From Brachypodium distachyon (lineage: Eukaryota; Streptophyta; Magnoliopsida; Poales; Poaceae), in assembly GCF_000005505.3 (NCBI RefSeq), contig NC_016132.3:31634914-31698913 (forward strand): DNA of 64,000 bases, written 5' to 3'. The notes below the pieces were generated by a model, which was not told the origin of the DNA, did no database searches, and saw only the letters and a program-made list of their open reading frames with translations. The translations under genes and the position numbers were made by a program. The first letter of the stretch is position 1. Each line of letters opens with the position of its first letter. Shown piece by piece: positions 22,949 through 33,692 of this stretch.

Positions 22949-23800
22949 CTAGGGAGGTGGCTCCCGGCTAGTATATGCCACCAATTTGGCGGCATAGTCT
23001 CCTGCAGATGCAGGGTCACCTTGAGTTGCCAGAGGGGCTTCCCCGGCAACTGCCTTGGGATCGACAGAGGGCTTCGACTGCTTCTGCACGAACACCCCAG
23101 GAGGCACCTTGCTGTGCTCGGCTTCCCACTTGGACAGTTCATCGAAGTCCTTTGAACTTGGACTCCAATTTTCGCAGTTCCTCCATGTACGCTGCCATCT
23201 GGGGCAGTCGTAGTCTTTGTTTACCTGGTTGATCATGAGTTGGGAGTCCCCGAGAACAACCAGTCGCTTGATGTCGAGGGCGATCGCCGCACGCAGGCCG
23301 GCAAGCAGTCCCTTGTACTCTACTGTGTTGTTGGTGGAGTTGGCGAAGTCAAGCTGTATCACGAACTTGAGCTGGTCTCCGGTGGGCGACTCGATCACCA
23401 CTCCGGCACCGGCGCCCTGCAAGCAGAAGGTGCCGTAGAAGTACATGACCCAGTACCCTTCGTCCAATGTGCCGGGAAGGCTTGCTTCCGGCTCTTCTTC
23501 ATCTATGCCTGTCGACGTCCACTCCGCGACAAAGTCAGGGAGAGCGGTGCTCTTGATGCTCTTGGTGTTTGCGAAACGCAGCCCAAACTCTGCCAGCTCC
23601 ATTCTCCACTCGGCCACCCTTCCGGTGGCTTCACGGTTGGTGAGGGCCCTCTCCAAACAGAACCCCGATACCACCATGATGCTGTGCACCTGAAAGTAAT
23701 GGCGCAACTTCCTTGAAGCGAGCAGGATCCCAAGCAGAAGCTTCTGGACCTGCGGGTACCTTACCCGGGCATCGTGCTGCACCGTGCTAACAAAGTACAT
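22949..23800 (-). pseudogene. Tat B RNase H
   Basis: Minus frame 23923-22949. Connection segment: YPQVQKLLLGILLASRKLRHYFQVH and RMELAEFGLRFANTK. RNase H: VMYFYGTFCLQGAGAGVVIES, where Tyr replaces the usual catalytic Asp of the (D)FDG motif, then NTVEYKGLLAGLRAA (Glu) and VVLGDSQLMINQVNKDY (Asp). Loss of the first acidic residue suggests an inactive nuclease. The frame stays open into the start of the integrase linker. Confidence 0.82.
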
Positions 23801-24976
23801 GGGATGCTGTACTAGCTGCTTGCGGGGGGGCAGCCTGCATGGGCTGTCCCTCGGATCCAGGGGCAGAGGAGGTAGCCGGGGGTTCTTTCGGCTCGCCGGG
23901 AGCCCCCGGCCCTTCCGTCTCAACCCCCAGGACTTGCTCTTCCCTCTCGGCGACGAGGACAGAGCTCACCACCTGGTTCGTTGCTGCCAGGTACAACAGC
24001 AACGGCTCGCCCGGCTTGGGGGCGACGAGGACCAGCGGCGACTTCAGGTACCTCTTCAGGTCTTGGAACACCGCTTCCGCCTCGGGAGTCCAATTGATTG
24101 GTCCCTTATTCTTCATCACCTTGAAGAAAGGCAGGGCTCTCTCGCCCAGCCTTGAGATGAAAAGCCCGAGCGCTGCAACGCACCCATTAAGGCACTGGAC
24201 GTCTCTAACATTGTGGGGTTCCTCCATCTTCTCGATCGCTTCGAGCTTCTGTGGATTGGCTTCGATTCCCCTGTGAGAGACCAAGAAGCCTAGCAAGAGC
24301 CCCGAGTCCACACCGAACGTGCACTTCTCGGGGTTAAGTTTGAGCTTGATCCTGCGGAGGTTGTCAAATGTCTCCTGCAGGTCGCCGACGAGCGAGTCCC
24401 TACGCCGCGACTTGACGACGACATCGTCCATGTAGGCCTCGATGTTCCGGTCTAGCTGGGGTCCTTGACACTCGCGCAGGGCGCGTTGAAATGTCGAGCC
24501 CGCGTTCTTCAACCCAAAAGGCATGCACGTGTAACAGTAGCAGCAAACCGGGGTGATAAACGTTGTTTTCTCTTCATCTTCGACTGCCATGTTGATCTGA
24601 TGGTAGCCAGAGAAGGTGTCTAGGAAGCACAAAGACTCGCAACCGCTGTAGAATCTACTATTTGATCGATACGGGGTACAGGAAAGGGGTCCTTAGGGCA
24701 TGCACGATTAAGATCAGTAAAATCTACACACACGCGCAATTTATTTCCAGCTTTAGGGACTACAACAGGGTTTGCTAACCAAGTAGGGTACAACACTTTC
24801 CTGATCGCCCCGGCGTTCTTGAGCTTCTCCACTTCCTGCTGGATTGAGTCCTTGTGTTCTTGTGCTTGCCGGCGAACCTTCTGCTTGACGGCCCGCGTGT
24901 CTGGCCGCGCCGCCAGCCGATGCTCGATCACCTCCCTAGGGACTCCGGGAAGATCTGACGGCTCCCAAGCGAACAC
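23787..24976 (-). pseudogene. Tat B reverse transcriptase
   Basis: Minus frames 24976-24620 and 24632-23787. Motifs: FAWEPSDLPGVPREVIEH, ANPVVVPKAGNKLRVCVDF, LNRACPKDPFPVPRIDQIVD, then after a small frame change FLDTFSGYHQINM, TFITPVCCYCYTCMPFGLKN and the active site YMDDVVVKS near 24422-24434, followed by LNPEKCTFGV and LGFLVSHRGIEANP. Both active-site aspartates are present. The only clear lesion is the frame shift at about 24625 plus a long acidic insert near 23850-23930. Confidence 0.9.
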
Positions 24977-25015
24977 GTCAGAGTTCTCCCGGAGGAAGGC
25001 GACGAGGGCGCTTTC

Positions 25016-25700
25016 TTATTTGTCACTGAGGCTCGCACCGATGGAAACGGTGCGTGCCTCGTTGCCGGCATGCAGGGGCACCTTCTTGACCTTGGTGCCC
25101 TCCTCCTTCAGCTTCGTGCCCTTGCTTACACGCGGGCTGGAGCTGGAGGTGCCCTCGGCATCCTGCCCGGGAGTGGCTCGCGCCTTCTTCTGTGCAGGTT
25201 GTTCACCCGCAAGTGGATCCTCGCTCTCGGCAACGTCATAGTCGCCGGGATCCACCACTGCGGAGGTCTTCACGACCTCGCCCACGCACCAAGCCGCGTC
25301 CTTCATGTCACACTTGATGGAGAGAACACCGTATGTTGACGGCATCTTCATCACGCTGTAGGCGCAATGCATTGCCGCCATGAACTTGATCAGCGCTGAT
25401 CGGCCAATGATCCCGTTGTACGGCAACGGGGTGTGAGCCACATCGAAGATGATGTGCTCAGTCCGGAACGCTTCCCGGGAACCGAAGGTCACCGGGAGTG
25501 TGATTCGCCCCATGGGATGCACCACTCTGGGATTGATCCCCCGGAGCGGGTCGGTGGGCTTCATCTGCTCCAGGGGGAGCTGAAGCTTTTCCACCAGCTT
25601 GGCGGACAGCAGGTTGAGGCTTGCCCCACTGTCCACCAGTACCTTGGTCACCGTCACGTTGTTTATGATCGGCGAACACTACGAGGGGGAGCACCCCTGA
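25016..25700 (-). pseudogene. Tat B protease
   Basis: Minus frame 25657-25016: VTKVLVDSGASLNLLSAKL gives a canonical retroviral-type DSGAS active site, followed by FRTEHIIFDVAH and NGIIGRSALIKFMAAMH (flap and C-terminal helix). A Glu/Lys-rich linker to RT follows. The N-terminal part of this domain (25700-25838) is readable in another frame (LITFNLDDHP), so a frame change lies near 25690. Confidence 0.87.
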
Positions 25701-27000
25701 ACCCAAGGGACGGATCGGGTGATCGTCCAAGTTGAAGGTGATCAGGACATGCGACCACCTCAATGGCTGCTGCGCCTCCACGCTGGGGAGGAGGGCGCAG
25801 ACCTCACGCGTTAGCTGCTTCACGATGGCGTGAGACATGAGAGCAGACGCTCCCCCGTGGATGCAGGCGATGTGGCGAGGCTCCTGAAAGCTGGGCTCGT
25901 CGACATCGACGTCGCTGTAGATATCCCCGTGCTGCGCAGCGCGAGGCTTGTCGTGTCCCCGGGGATGCCTGTCCTTGCCGCCGTAGGCCTGACCGCGACC
26001 CCCCGCGGGTTCTCCTTTGTCGGCGCCGGCGGTGCCCCGGCCTGCTCCGCCGCGGGGGTTGTTCGGGCAGTCTCGGGAGAGGTGCCCGATGTCCCCATAG
26101 TTGAAGCAAGCCCCGGCAGCGCGGCGCTCCTCGTGGCGTTGCTCGCACTTCTCCTTGATGGTCTGGAGAGTGCGACAGTCCTGTGCGTCGTGGGTGGTGT
26201 TGGTGTGGATGGGGCAGTGCGCGGCTGCTGCTGGCTTGCTGCCCGATGCTCCTGCCGACGCCGCCTTCTTGGCGGGCCTCTGGGGAGCCCCCGGCTACGC
26301 GGCAAGCACTTTCTTCCCGCCGCGTTTCCGGGAGCTCTTCTTCCCGGAGCCCTGTGGTGAGTTTGCCGTTGCTTTGGCGACAAGCTCAGGCGCCAAGCGC
26401 CCTTCCTCGGCCATCGCGCACAGCACTTGTGCGCGAGAGCGTAGAGATCCCTTGTGGTCCGGATCTGGTGCGTGTTGAGTTTCTCACGCATCTTCGGGTC
26501 GCGGACGTTGATGGCGTATGTGTTGATGATGGCAGCCGCTTCCGTCTCAGGGATGGAGTAGGAGAGGTTGGAGGACCTGTTGGTGAAGTCCCACAACGTC
26601 TTCCCCGGTTTCTACATGACCATGTGCAGCTCCGCCATGGTTCTCGGGCGCTTGTAGCCGCCCTGGAACGTGTTCATGAACTGCTCGCGCAGGTCAGCCT
26701 AGGAGGCTATAGACCCGGCGGGCAGGTTGAGCAACCCAGTCCTCGCTGATCCTTTAAAGACCATTGGGAACTAGTTATCCCTGACCTTGCCGTCGGGGCC
26801 AATGGCGTGCATGCCCAACGTGTAGGTCATGAGAAAATCCTTGGGGGTCACGGTCCCGTCGTACGTACCGAGCGTCGGCGCTCGGAACTTGCTGGGCCAC
26901 GTCACCCGGCGCAGCTCGCGAGTAAACGCGGCACAGCCGTCCTCGGCGCTCATGGGAGCATCCTCCTGCTCCTTTGGGCGCGGCGTTCTTCCTCACGCCG
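25701..27000 (-). pseudogene. Tat B gag
   Basis: Minus-strand frames from about 27000. Conserved gag core: VTWPSKFRAPTLGTYDGT (about 26917-26864), MHAIGPDGKVRDN, then LREQFMNTFQGGYKRPRT and TLWDFTNRSSNLSYSIPE (to about 26540), and REKLNTHQIRTTRDLYAL. One frame shift at about 26420 leads to a basic Lys/Ser/Gly-rich nucleocapsid with a CFNYGDIGHLSRDCP knuckle (about 26110-26065), in which Tyr replaces the second Cys. Three in-frame stops lie near 26772, 26700 and 26612; two sit where Trp is expected. Confidence 0.8.
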
Positions 27001-27185
27001 GTGCCGGCGTTCCAAGCCCTGGCGAAGGTCTTCCTGCTGGCGGGCGTTCAGGACGCCTCGCGCGTCACCCTGTGTAACGGTTGGTGACGAATCCTTGCCC
27101 TCCTAGCCGGGGAGGGTGTTCTCCGTGCCCCGAGATGCTGGGAGCGTCTACGTGTCCCAGGTTCTGCCTCCGGCCTGAACCAGCT

Positions 27186-27380
27186 GTCGCACCCGTGGCA
27201 CCCAGGGTACCACCGCTGCATGACGCGTGGGCCACCTTGCTTGCCAGCCGGAGGGACCGCGCCTCGGGCAGCTCCGCATTTGCTGCCTGGCGAATTACCA
27301 GCCCGGCAGGGCTGGCCGGGCTGCGGGGGTTGCCTTGTGGGGCAGCAAGAGAGATCCCGCCTGGGCGGTTCCCGGGAAGT
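27186..27380 (+). repeat. Truncated Tat-type LTR terminus, inverted relative to Tat B
   Basis: On the + strand it starts TGTCGCACCCGTGGCACC and matches the 5-prime end of the solo LTR at 12128-13132 when that LTR is read in its own sense direction. It is thus a + orientation LTR start, abutting the gag leader of the minus-oriented Tat B. It is cut after about 195 bp by unrelated sequence. It may belong to another element or reflect an inversion. Confidence 0.6.
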
Positions 27381-27732
27381 CCATACTTTTCATTGAAGAT
27401 CTGTTCTTGAAAGTCCATATAAAAGTTCCTTCCAATCCCGATACCAGTGTTGACTTCCATATCCTTAGGATAAGGGTTCTTGTTTCTTTCCACCACAAAA
27501 TCTTGAGGGTGCCATTTATCAATCCTCTTAGGAGCAGGTGGTGGTGGAGGAGTTGGATCTTGGCGAGTGCGAGGAGCCTTGCAAGGACGCTCATACTCTT
27601 CATTGATAATCTGCTGCCTTTGAGCCTTGGTAAGCCCCCTACCGGAGGCTTTCTTGGTTCCTTTTCTCCCTCCGCGACTAGAACTAGCACCTGCGACAGA
27701 AATAGGGTACGAGGGAACAGATAAGCATACAC
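27381..27732 (-). CDS. Unrecognised antisense ORF segment (retroelement-associated?)
   Basis: On the minus strand, one frame runs through KKASGRGLTKAQRQQIINEE (about 27657-27598), a Pro-rich patch (TPPPPAPK), then DKWHPQDFVVERNKNPYP and FYMDFQEQIFNEKYG (to about 27384), where it meets the LTR fragment. A splice-acceptor-like ctgtcgcag lies just upstream near 27690. No catalytic or zinc motif is visible. It could be the first exon of a copia-linked extra ORF or a captured gene piece. I do not recognise it. Confidence 0.35.
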
Positions 27733-28756
27733 TAGTTCATGAAAAACAGGAATTAGATATGTGGTAGAAGCAATTTTGAAGTGAGATTCAAACCAGGCCG
27801 GTAGTAGTACCCAGGGCAGTAGTACCGCCAGCGGCAGAGCCGCTGCGGTACCGCCTCGTGCCCGAAGGCACGAAACTGCCTAGGGTTAGGGTCTCAATCC
27901 ACAGATCGGGGCAAATCTCACCACAAAAGTACATCAACTACACATCTAAAGCACAAACCCTACTCCAAAATTAGGATTCATCCACTTGACAAGATACATT
28001 CTCAACCCAACACCTAGGGAATCAAAATTTGAGCCCTAGAATGTGAGGAAACAAGAAAAGTACCGGTCATCTTGGATGAGAGGACGAAGGAGAACGATTT
28101 CCTTGGAGCAGATCTGAGAAGGACCGGTACTACCGGTAGATCCAAGCTTGAGCTTGGGGAGGCCTCCAATGGGGAACACCAGGAGGTTAGGGTTTGGGGT
28201 CGGGCGAAGTGGGGAAGAAAACTCCTCACCCGGCCGGCCCCACCCTTTTTTAAGTGGCTGTGTTGGGCGATACTGACCCGGTACCGAACCGGTTGTACCA
28301 CCGCCGGTACTACCGCTCTGAGAAGAGCGGCAGTGCCGCCCTAGAACTGCAGGCACTCCTAGATATGAAAGGATACTTGTGTATGGAGTAGAATAGAATG
28401 GTTCCTTAGATAAGAGATAGGCTTTAGGTTGGAGCACACACAAAGGGTGATACATTAGGATGTATATATACACTCACTCTTGCAAGATCCAAAACTAAAT
28501 GCCAAGAGTTGAGTGCTCTCCAAAAATAAACATATATATAGTCATAACTAATGACTTATAAGATTTGTAATGAATTGAAAAGAACCAACCTCACAAAAGT
28601 GAGGGCGGTGGCCTAGGCCACCATATTTGAGTATGTGTGAGCTTGACACCGCGAATATAGATTCTTGGGCTCAAGACTCAAAACTCACATTGAAGCTCAA
28701 TGTATGAAATTAATGTTAGCATAGTAAGAGTAGCATTTGCCCATGAATTGAGCAAT
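27733..28756 (-). repeat. Probable copia B 3-prime LTR (left edge approximate)
   Basis: It lies immediately beyond the copia B pol end and a polypurine tract (ggatgtagggggagca on the minus strand, about 28773-28758). The sequence is AT-rich with TATA-like tatatatac repeats near 28463 and 28540, and a GC-rich block of taccgcc/ggtacc motifs at 27790-28340. No second copy is present in the window to fix the edges. Confidence 0.5.
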
Positions 28757-28824
28757 GCTCCCCCTACATCCATGCGCGCATCCAAACTAGACAATTGTTA
28801 ACCGTGGGTACGGGTGCAAGTTCA

Positions 28825-30415
28825 TCAAACCACAACACTAGAATCTAGAATATTTAGCTCATGCCTTAACTCCCAAAATCTTGCTTCATCAAGTGGCTTC
28901 GTGAAAATATCCGCTAGTTGCATACCGGTGGCAACATAAGAGAGATCAATATCACCACGGGCCACGTGCTCTCGAATGAAATGATGACGAATCTCAATAT
29001 GCTTCGTCTTACTATGTTGCACGGGTTGTGAGCTATCTTGATTGCACTCTCATTGTCACATAAAAGAGGCACACTTTCACAAGTGATTCCATAGTCCAAC
29101 AATGTTTGCCTCATCCATAACAATTGTGCACAACAACTTGCGGCGGCTATGAACTCGGTTTTCGTCGTGGAGAGAGACACACAATTTTGCTTCTTAGAAG
29201 ACCAACTCACCAAAGACCTACCAAGAAATTGGCATATCCCGGAAGTTGACTTCCTATCCACTTTGTCTCCCGCCCAATCCGAATCCGAATATCCCATGAG
29301 CTTGAAACTTGATCCTTTAGGATACCATAAACCAAAGTTTGGGGTGTGAACCAAATATCGAAAGATTCTTTTGACCGCCACTAAGTGACTTTCTTTTGGT
29401 GCGGATTGATATGTTGCACAAATACCACACTTAACATAATATACGGTCTAGATGCACAAAGATAAATCAAGGAACCAATTATAAAACGATATACCTTTTG
29501 ATCCACATCTTTACCATTGGGATCTAGATCAAGAGAGCTTGATGTACGCGTTGGGGTCTTGGCACTTTTGGCATCATGCATCTTGAATCTCTTTAGCATG
29601 TCTTGGGTGTATTTGGCTTGATTAATAAAGATTTCTCCTCTCATTTGCTTGATTTCAAATCCAAAGAAGAACTCCAATTTACCCATCATAGACATCTCAA
29701 ACTTTTCGGTCATTAGCTAAGCAAATTGATCATTGAACACACCATTAGTAGAACCAAATATGATGTCATCAACATGTACTTGGCATATAAAAAAATCACT
29801 GCCAACCATCTTAGTAAAAAGAGTGGGGTCAATAACCCCAATGTCAAAGCCACAATCCACTAGTAACTCCTTTAGGTGCTCATACCAAGCTCGAGGTGCT
29901 TGTTTGAGGCCATAAAGGGCTTTATCAAGTTTGTACACGTGGTTAGGAAATTGAGGGTCCTCAAACCCCGGTGGTTGTTTGACCTATACCAACTCATTTA
30001 GTGGACCATTTAGAAATGCAATTTTCACATCCATTTGTTGCAAACTAATGTTATGATGCGATACATATGCAAGCAAGATACGAATAGATTCAAGGTGAGC
30101 AACGGGAATGAAAGTTTCACCGTAGTCAATACCCTCGACTTGGGAGAAATCTTGAGCCACCAATCTTGCCTTGTTCCTTATCACTTGTCCAAGTGCATCT
30201 TGCTTGTTCTTGAATATCCATTTAGTGCCAATGACATTCTTGCAATCTTTTGATCTTTTCACAAATGACCATACTCTATTGCGCTCGAAGTTATTCAACT
30301 CTTCATGCATGGCATTAAGCCAATCCGGATCCTCGAGTGCTTCTTATACCTTTTGGGGCTCAACACAAGAGACAAAAGCATGATGTTCACAAAAGTTCGC
30401 TAATTGTCTACGAGT
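28825..30415 (-). pseudogene. Copia B pol, RT to RNase H (5-prime truncated)
   Basis: Minus-strand frames in order: MHEELNNFERNRVWSFVKR and CKNVIGTKWIFKNKQD (30310 onward), ARLVAQDFSQVEGIDYGETF, LQQMDVKIAFLNGPLNE (about 30060-29990), LDKALYGLKQAPRAWYEHL, FFICQVHVDDIIFGSTN (29938-29717; Val-Asp-Asp active site), MGKLEFFFGFEIKQMRGEIF, RIFRYLVHTPNFGLWYPKG, and the RNase H end [16 protein letters not shown] (to 28825). Several small frameshifts. Everything upstream of RT is missing; it ends at 30415 against a Tat A segment. Confidence 0.88.
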
Positions 30416-30534
30416 AGAACATTGGTGGGCAAGAAACTCCGCCACGGTTTCTACTGGCCGAGTGCGCTACAGGAAGCAGAAGACATGGTCAGGAAATGCA
30501 ACGGTTGCCAGAGGTATGCTAGCAAACTTCATAT
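30416..30534 (+). repeat. Second copy of Tat A integrase zinc-finger segment
   Basis: 119 bp matching 9351-9469 with 6 mismatches by eye (about 5%), ending in the same catat. It encodes the same integrase stretch up to YASKLH. Its left edge coincides with the abrupt end of copia B. Confidence 0.9.
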
Positions 30535-31389
30535 TGTGAGATTGAGATAGGCAATCAGAGGGGGGGGGGGGGGAATGATTGCGCCGAAGCAAATTAAAAC
30601 TTTTCCCGAAAGTTCAAACCTTAAATCACCTTTCTGTTCATGATAGTTAAACAGCCCTAACTTTTGATTGGATTAACCAAAAAATACGTACGAGTATGAA
30701 AAAGAAAGGTATTGAAATTACCTAACCAACGCAACAAGAATCAGCTCAATCGGACCTACCAATCAAAAGATATGATCAAAACATGAACAGTTGACAGAAA
30801 GTTACGAGAATTAATGTATAATCGATTTCGAGGAATAACAAGAAAGATGAAGTAATCGCGATGTTCCTTGATCTCGTGATAAACCTGCAGCAAAGTATTA
30901 TGAACTCGTGATAAATCTGCACCAAAGTGTTAGAAAGATCTAGCACGAATAATCCACGAAGATCCGATAAGAACAAAGATGACGCCGCCAACGAATCTCT
31001 TAATTGCAACGATGTCGATCGATTACAAAAGATGCAACCATGACCTTCTCACGAACGTCCCGCAGGACCTTAATCCTTGACCTCAGCTTCTTCCAAGCTT
31101 CGTCCCTCGATCCCGTCATCGACCACGTTCCTCTAGCTCCGGCAACACCTAAAAGCGAACACACAAATAACCAGTACGAGCACAAGTCCACCACTTGACT
31201 CAGGGTAAGTTCCACACAACTCACGCCATGTTTTCACATAAGAAACTAATGGATCAACACACCACTAGCAAAGCACTAAGTCCAAACAAGATACAAGTCA
31301 TCATATAAGTATCCATATTATCCAAAGTATCCACATCAATGTTTCACCTAAAACACTGGCCAATGTTACACATCACATATGATTTCACA
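30535..31389 (-). repeat. Solo copia A-type LTR flanked by catat on both sides
   Basis: Starts TGTGAGATTGAG and ends TTTCACA. Flanked by catat at 30530-30534 and 31390-31394, so as it stands it is a solo LTR sitting in the Tat A integrase. It is 855 bp versus 1168 bp at 9470-10637 owing to a gap of about 310 bp; a G run also occurs near 30561. Confidence 0.85.
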
Positions 31390-32205
31390 CATATGCCGGC
31401 ATCGGAGCTCAAAACTATCCCAATCGCTTGGCCGTTTGGTGTTTGGTGTTTGGATATGGTGGGACCCTTCAAACGGGCGTGAGGAGGCATGACGCATATC
31501 TTGGTCATGGTTGACAAGTTCACTAAATGGATTGAAGTGAAACCGATACGGAAATGTGACAGCAAGACCGCGGTGTCATTTTTGAAAGACATCATCTTGA
31601 GGTACGGTTACCCGCACAGCATCATCACGGATAATGGAACAAACTTCGCAGAGGGGCCTTTTGTGCGATTTTGCGCGGAAAAGAAAATCCGGCTGGATAT
31701 CGCCTCCGTGGCACATCCTCAGTCCAACGGACAAGTTGAGAGAGCAAACGGTATGGTTCTAGCCGGCATAAAACCTCGGCTAATTGAGCCACTGAAACGT
31801 AATCCAGGATGCTGGCTAGACACCAGCTATACACCATTTTTCCTCGTATACGGGGCGGAAGCTGTCTTACCAGCTGACATTGAACATGACTCTCCGCGAG
31901 TGACCATGTATACGGAAGCCGAGGTAAAAGAGGCCCAAGAAAATGATGTCAACCTGCTCGAAGAAGCACGGGAATTGGCTCTATCTCGGTCGGCCATCTA
32001 TCAACAACATCTAAGGCGTTATCACAACCGAAAGGTAAACCCGCGGGTATTCCGGGAAGGACCGTTCATTGTGAGCAAAGCGCTGCACAATGATTCAAAC
32101 TATCTTATAGATGCGCAGGATCCCAACGCGAACAGGATGGACCGGTCTGGCGAGGAAACCAAGAGGCCATGGAATGTAGCTTTGCTTCGTCCATTCTATA
32201 CTTAA
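31390..32205 (+). pseudogene. Tat A integrase core and C-terminus
   Basis: It resumes the reading interrupted at 9469. Core: FGVWCLDMVGPFKRA (first Asp, about 31440-31474; a stop follows), THILVMVDKFTKWIEVKPI, SIITDNGTNFAEGPF (second Asp) and SNGQVERANGMVLAG (Glu). The C-terminal part has FFLVYGAEAVLPADIEHDSP. A short deletion after GCWLDTSY removes the usual WVEEL..VLW stretch. The stop at 32203-32205 ends pol. Confidence 0.88.
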
Positions 32206-32669
32206 GAGATGAGTATTTGTATCGTTTTTTCCTTATGCTGAATATTTCGAGACAATGAATTTTCCGCTGGGTTCTTAAAAGGAACTCGGGGACTTCCATG
32301 CTATATGAGTGTTGTATTGCATTTATCTATTTGTATGTCGGCATGGCTTGATTGTGTAATCTTATGTCGGCTTAGTAATGTGTCGGTACTGAAAACCCCC
32401 TCTATGACTTAGCGGTTGTCCGCAACCCGGCTTCATGGAAAGCTAGAGTATGGGTACGAAATTACTGAACACATGAAAAACAATTGCGGAAACAAGCAAA
32501 TGAGCGAGCCGAGATGCATGTTATTTTCCCTAACCCAGAATTTCCTTCCTATATCGGGCGTTTCGAAGCAAATTTTTCAAGTTTAATATTTTTTGAAAGG
32601 TCTATTCTATGACTTCGTGATTCATACGTCGAACGCCGACAAGGCAGACAAAGAACCGAGGTCATACAA
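32206..32669 (+). other. Tat A 3-prime spacer left of the gag-only element
   Basis: No coding landmark. It contains the phrase aaggaactcggggacttcc (about 32280), typical of Tat-type regions after integrase. Confidence 0.5.
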
Positions 32670-33678
32670 TGATATGGACATGCTAACCATGGATACGACC
32701 ATTAGAACCCTAATTTTTGGTGTCTCTAATAATTATAATTAGGTGAATTCAATTACAAAATGTTTTCAATATGTTACTTGCAAAGAGGCGGAGCTACTAT
32801 CTTGTGTAATCTTATTATGTAGGCATCTTATTGAACTTTACAAGTCCAAAGTGAAGATGAAGTGTTATAGCCTGCAAAGGGAGATTCAAAGTGAAGTCTA
32901 TCAAGTCTACTTTCCAACAAATCAAACAGCACATGATTCGGAGCTTGCTAGAGAAAGATATCACGAATTAAAGTTGAATCCGATTCGGGTCCGAGCTGTC
33001 AGGAGACCCGAATTTGTTTTAATCACCCAGGCCGCATCCGGAGTCCAAATCAAGCAAACAAGTACATGTTGGAAAGGTAATTACAACACCTTTCGAACAG
33101 ATCTGGCCCCATCAAGAGATTCGACTCGTGCTGACCGTGGCGGACAAAACAAGCTGACGGATCTGTTTTTCTGTTTCCTAAAGAGTTTTAGTTTGTTAGG
33201 AAAGTTAGAGATAGAGTTAGATTCCGGACTCCTTATTCAAGGTGGACGAAAATATCTCTCCCTCCTCCTTTATATACCCCATGAGCCCCCTTAGGAGCCT
33301 TGGGTTTTGATTAGATAAAGTTTAGCCATCTTTGCTACTTTTGTGTAATCGCGTGTGTCGGTTAGACCACCTGTTTTACCGTCGTCAAGACTCCAACTTG
33401 TCGTCTCGTTGAGACATTGGTTTGATATAGTATATTCGCAATTTTAGATTGCATCTGCTATTTATCTTGTTCTTGCTTGTTCTTCGATTGCTTGCAGGAA
33501 CAAAGACCTTCGTGGTCAGGTTGATCGTGCCCCCGCGTGATCAATAACCCTCTGGAGTTGGTGTATCGATTGCTAAGGCGCTGCCTCTTAGGCCGTAGTC
33601 GGATCGTCAACGTCACCTCCTACCCAAATCGAGAGTTATCAATCTCATCGAAAGATCGGGCCACCCGCACCCGTATCA
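32670..33678 (+). repeat. Gag-only element 5-prime LTR
   Basis: TGATATGGACATGC to CCGCACCCGTATCA. It contains an ORF of 183 codons (32743-33294) and a TATA-like tttatatacccc at about 33270. Confidence 0.92.
32743..33294 (+). CDS. LTR-resident 183-residue ORF
   Basis: Open frame lying wholly inside the 5-prime LTR. It shows a Cys-containing helical N-terminus, then LNPIRVRAVRRPEFVLITQA and a Trp-containing TSTCWKG patch. The 3-prime LTR copy keeps the frame for most of its length (within 36255-37181). I recall similar peptides from other grass LTRs but know no function; it may be remnant coding sequence included in the LTR. Confidence 0.35.
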   Translation: MNSITKCFQYVTCKEAELLSCVILLCRHLIELYKSKVKMKCYSLQREIQSEVYQVYFPTNQTAHDSELARERYHELKLNPIRVRAVRRPEFVLITQAASGVQIKQTSTCWKGNYNTFRTDLAPSRDSTRADRGGQNKLTDLFFCFLKSFSLLGKLEIELDSGLLIQGGRKYLSLLLYIPHEPP

Positions 33679-33680
33679 CG

Positions 33681-33692
33681 TGGTATCAGAGC
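33681..33692 (+). promoter_or_regulatory. Primer-binding site (tRNA-iMet type)
   Basis: TGGTATCAGAGC, two bases after the LTR end, the canonical plant initiator-Met PBS for minus-strand priming. Confidence 0.9.

Larger units (their letters stand above)
13816..27185 (-). mobile_element. Tat B: Tat-like Ty3/gypsy element, minus orientation
   Basis: The least degraded pol in the window. On the minus strand: gag (26996-25820), protease, RT, RNase H, integrase (to about 21760), spacer, an accessory gene on the opposite (+) strand (18264-20277), then the 3-prime LTR 13816-17842, which is split by a Tekay solo LTR. The expected minus-orientation 5-prime LTR at the right edge is absent; a piece of LTR in the opposite direction is there instead (27186-27380). 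The left flank is ataac, and no matching right duplication was found. Confidence 0.8.
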
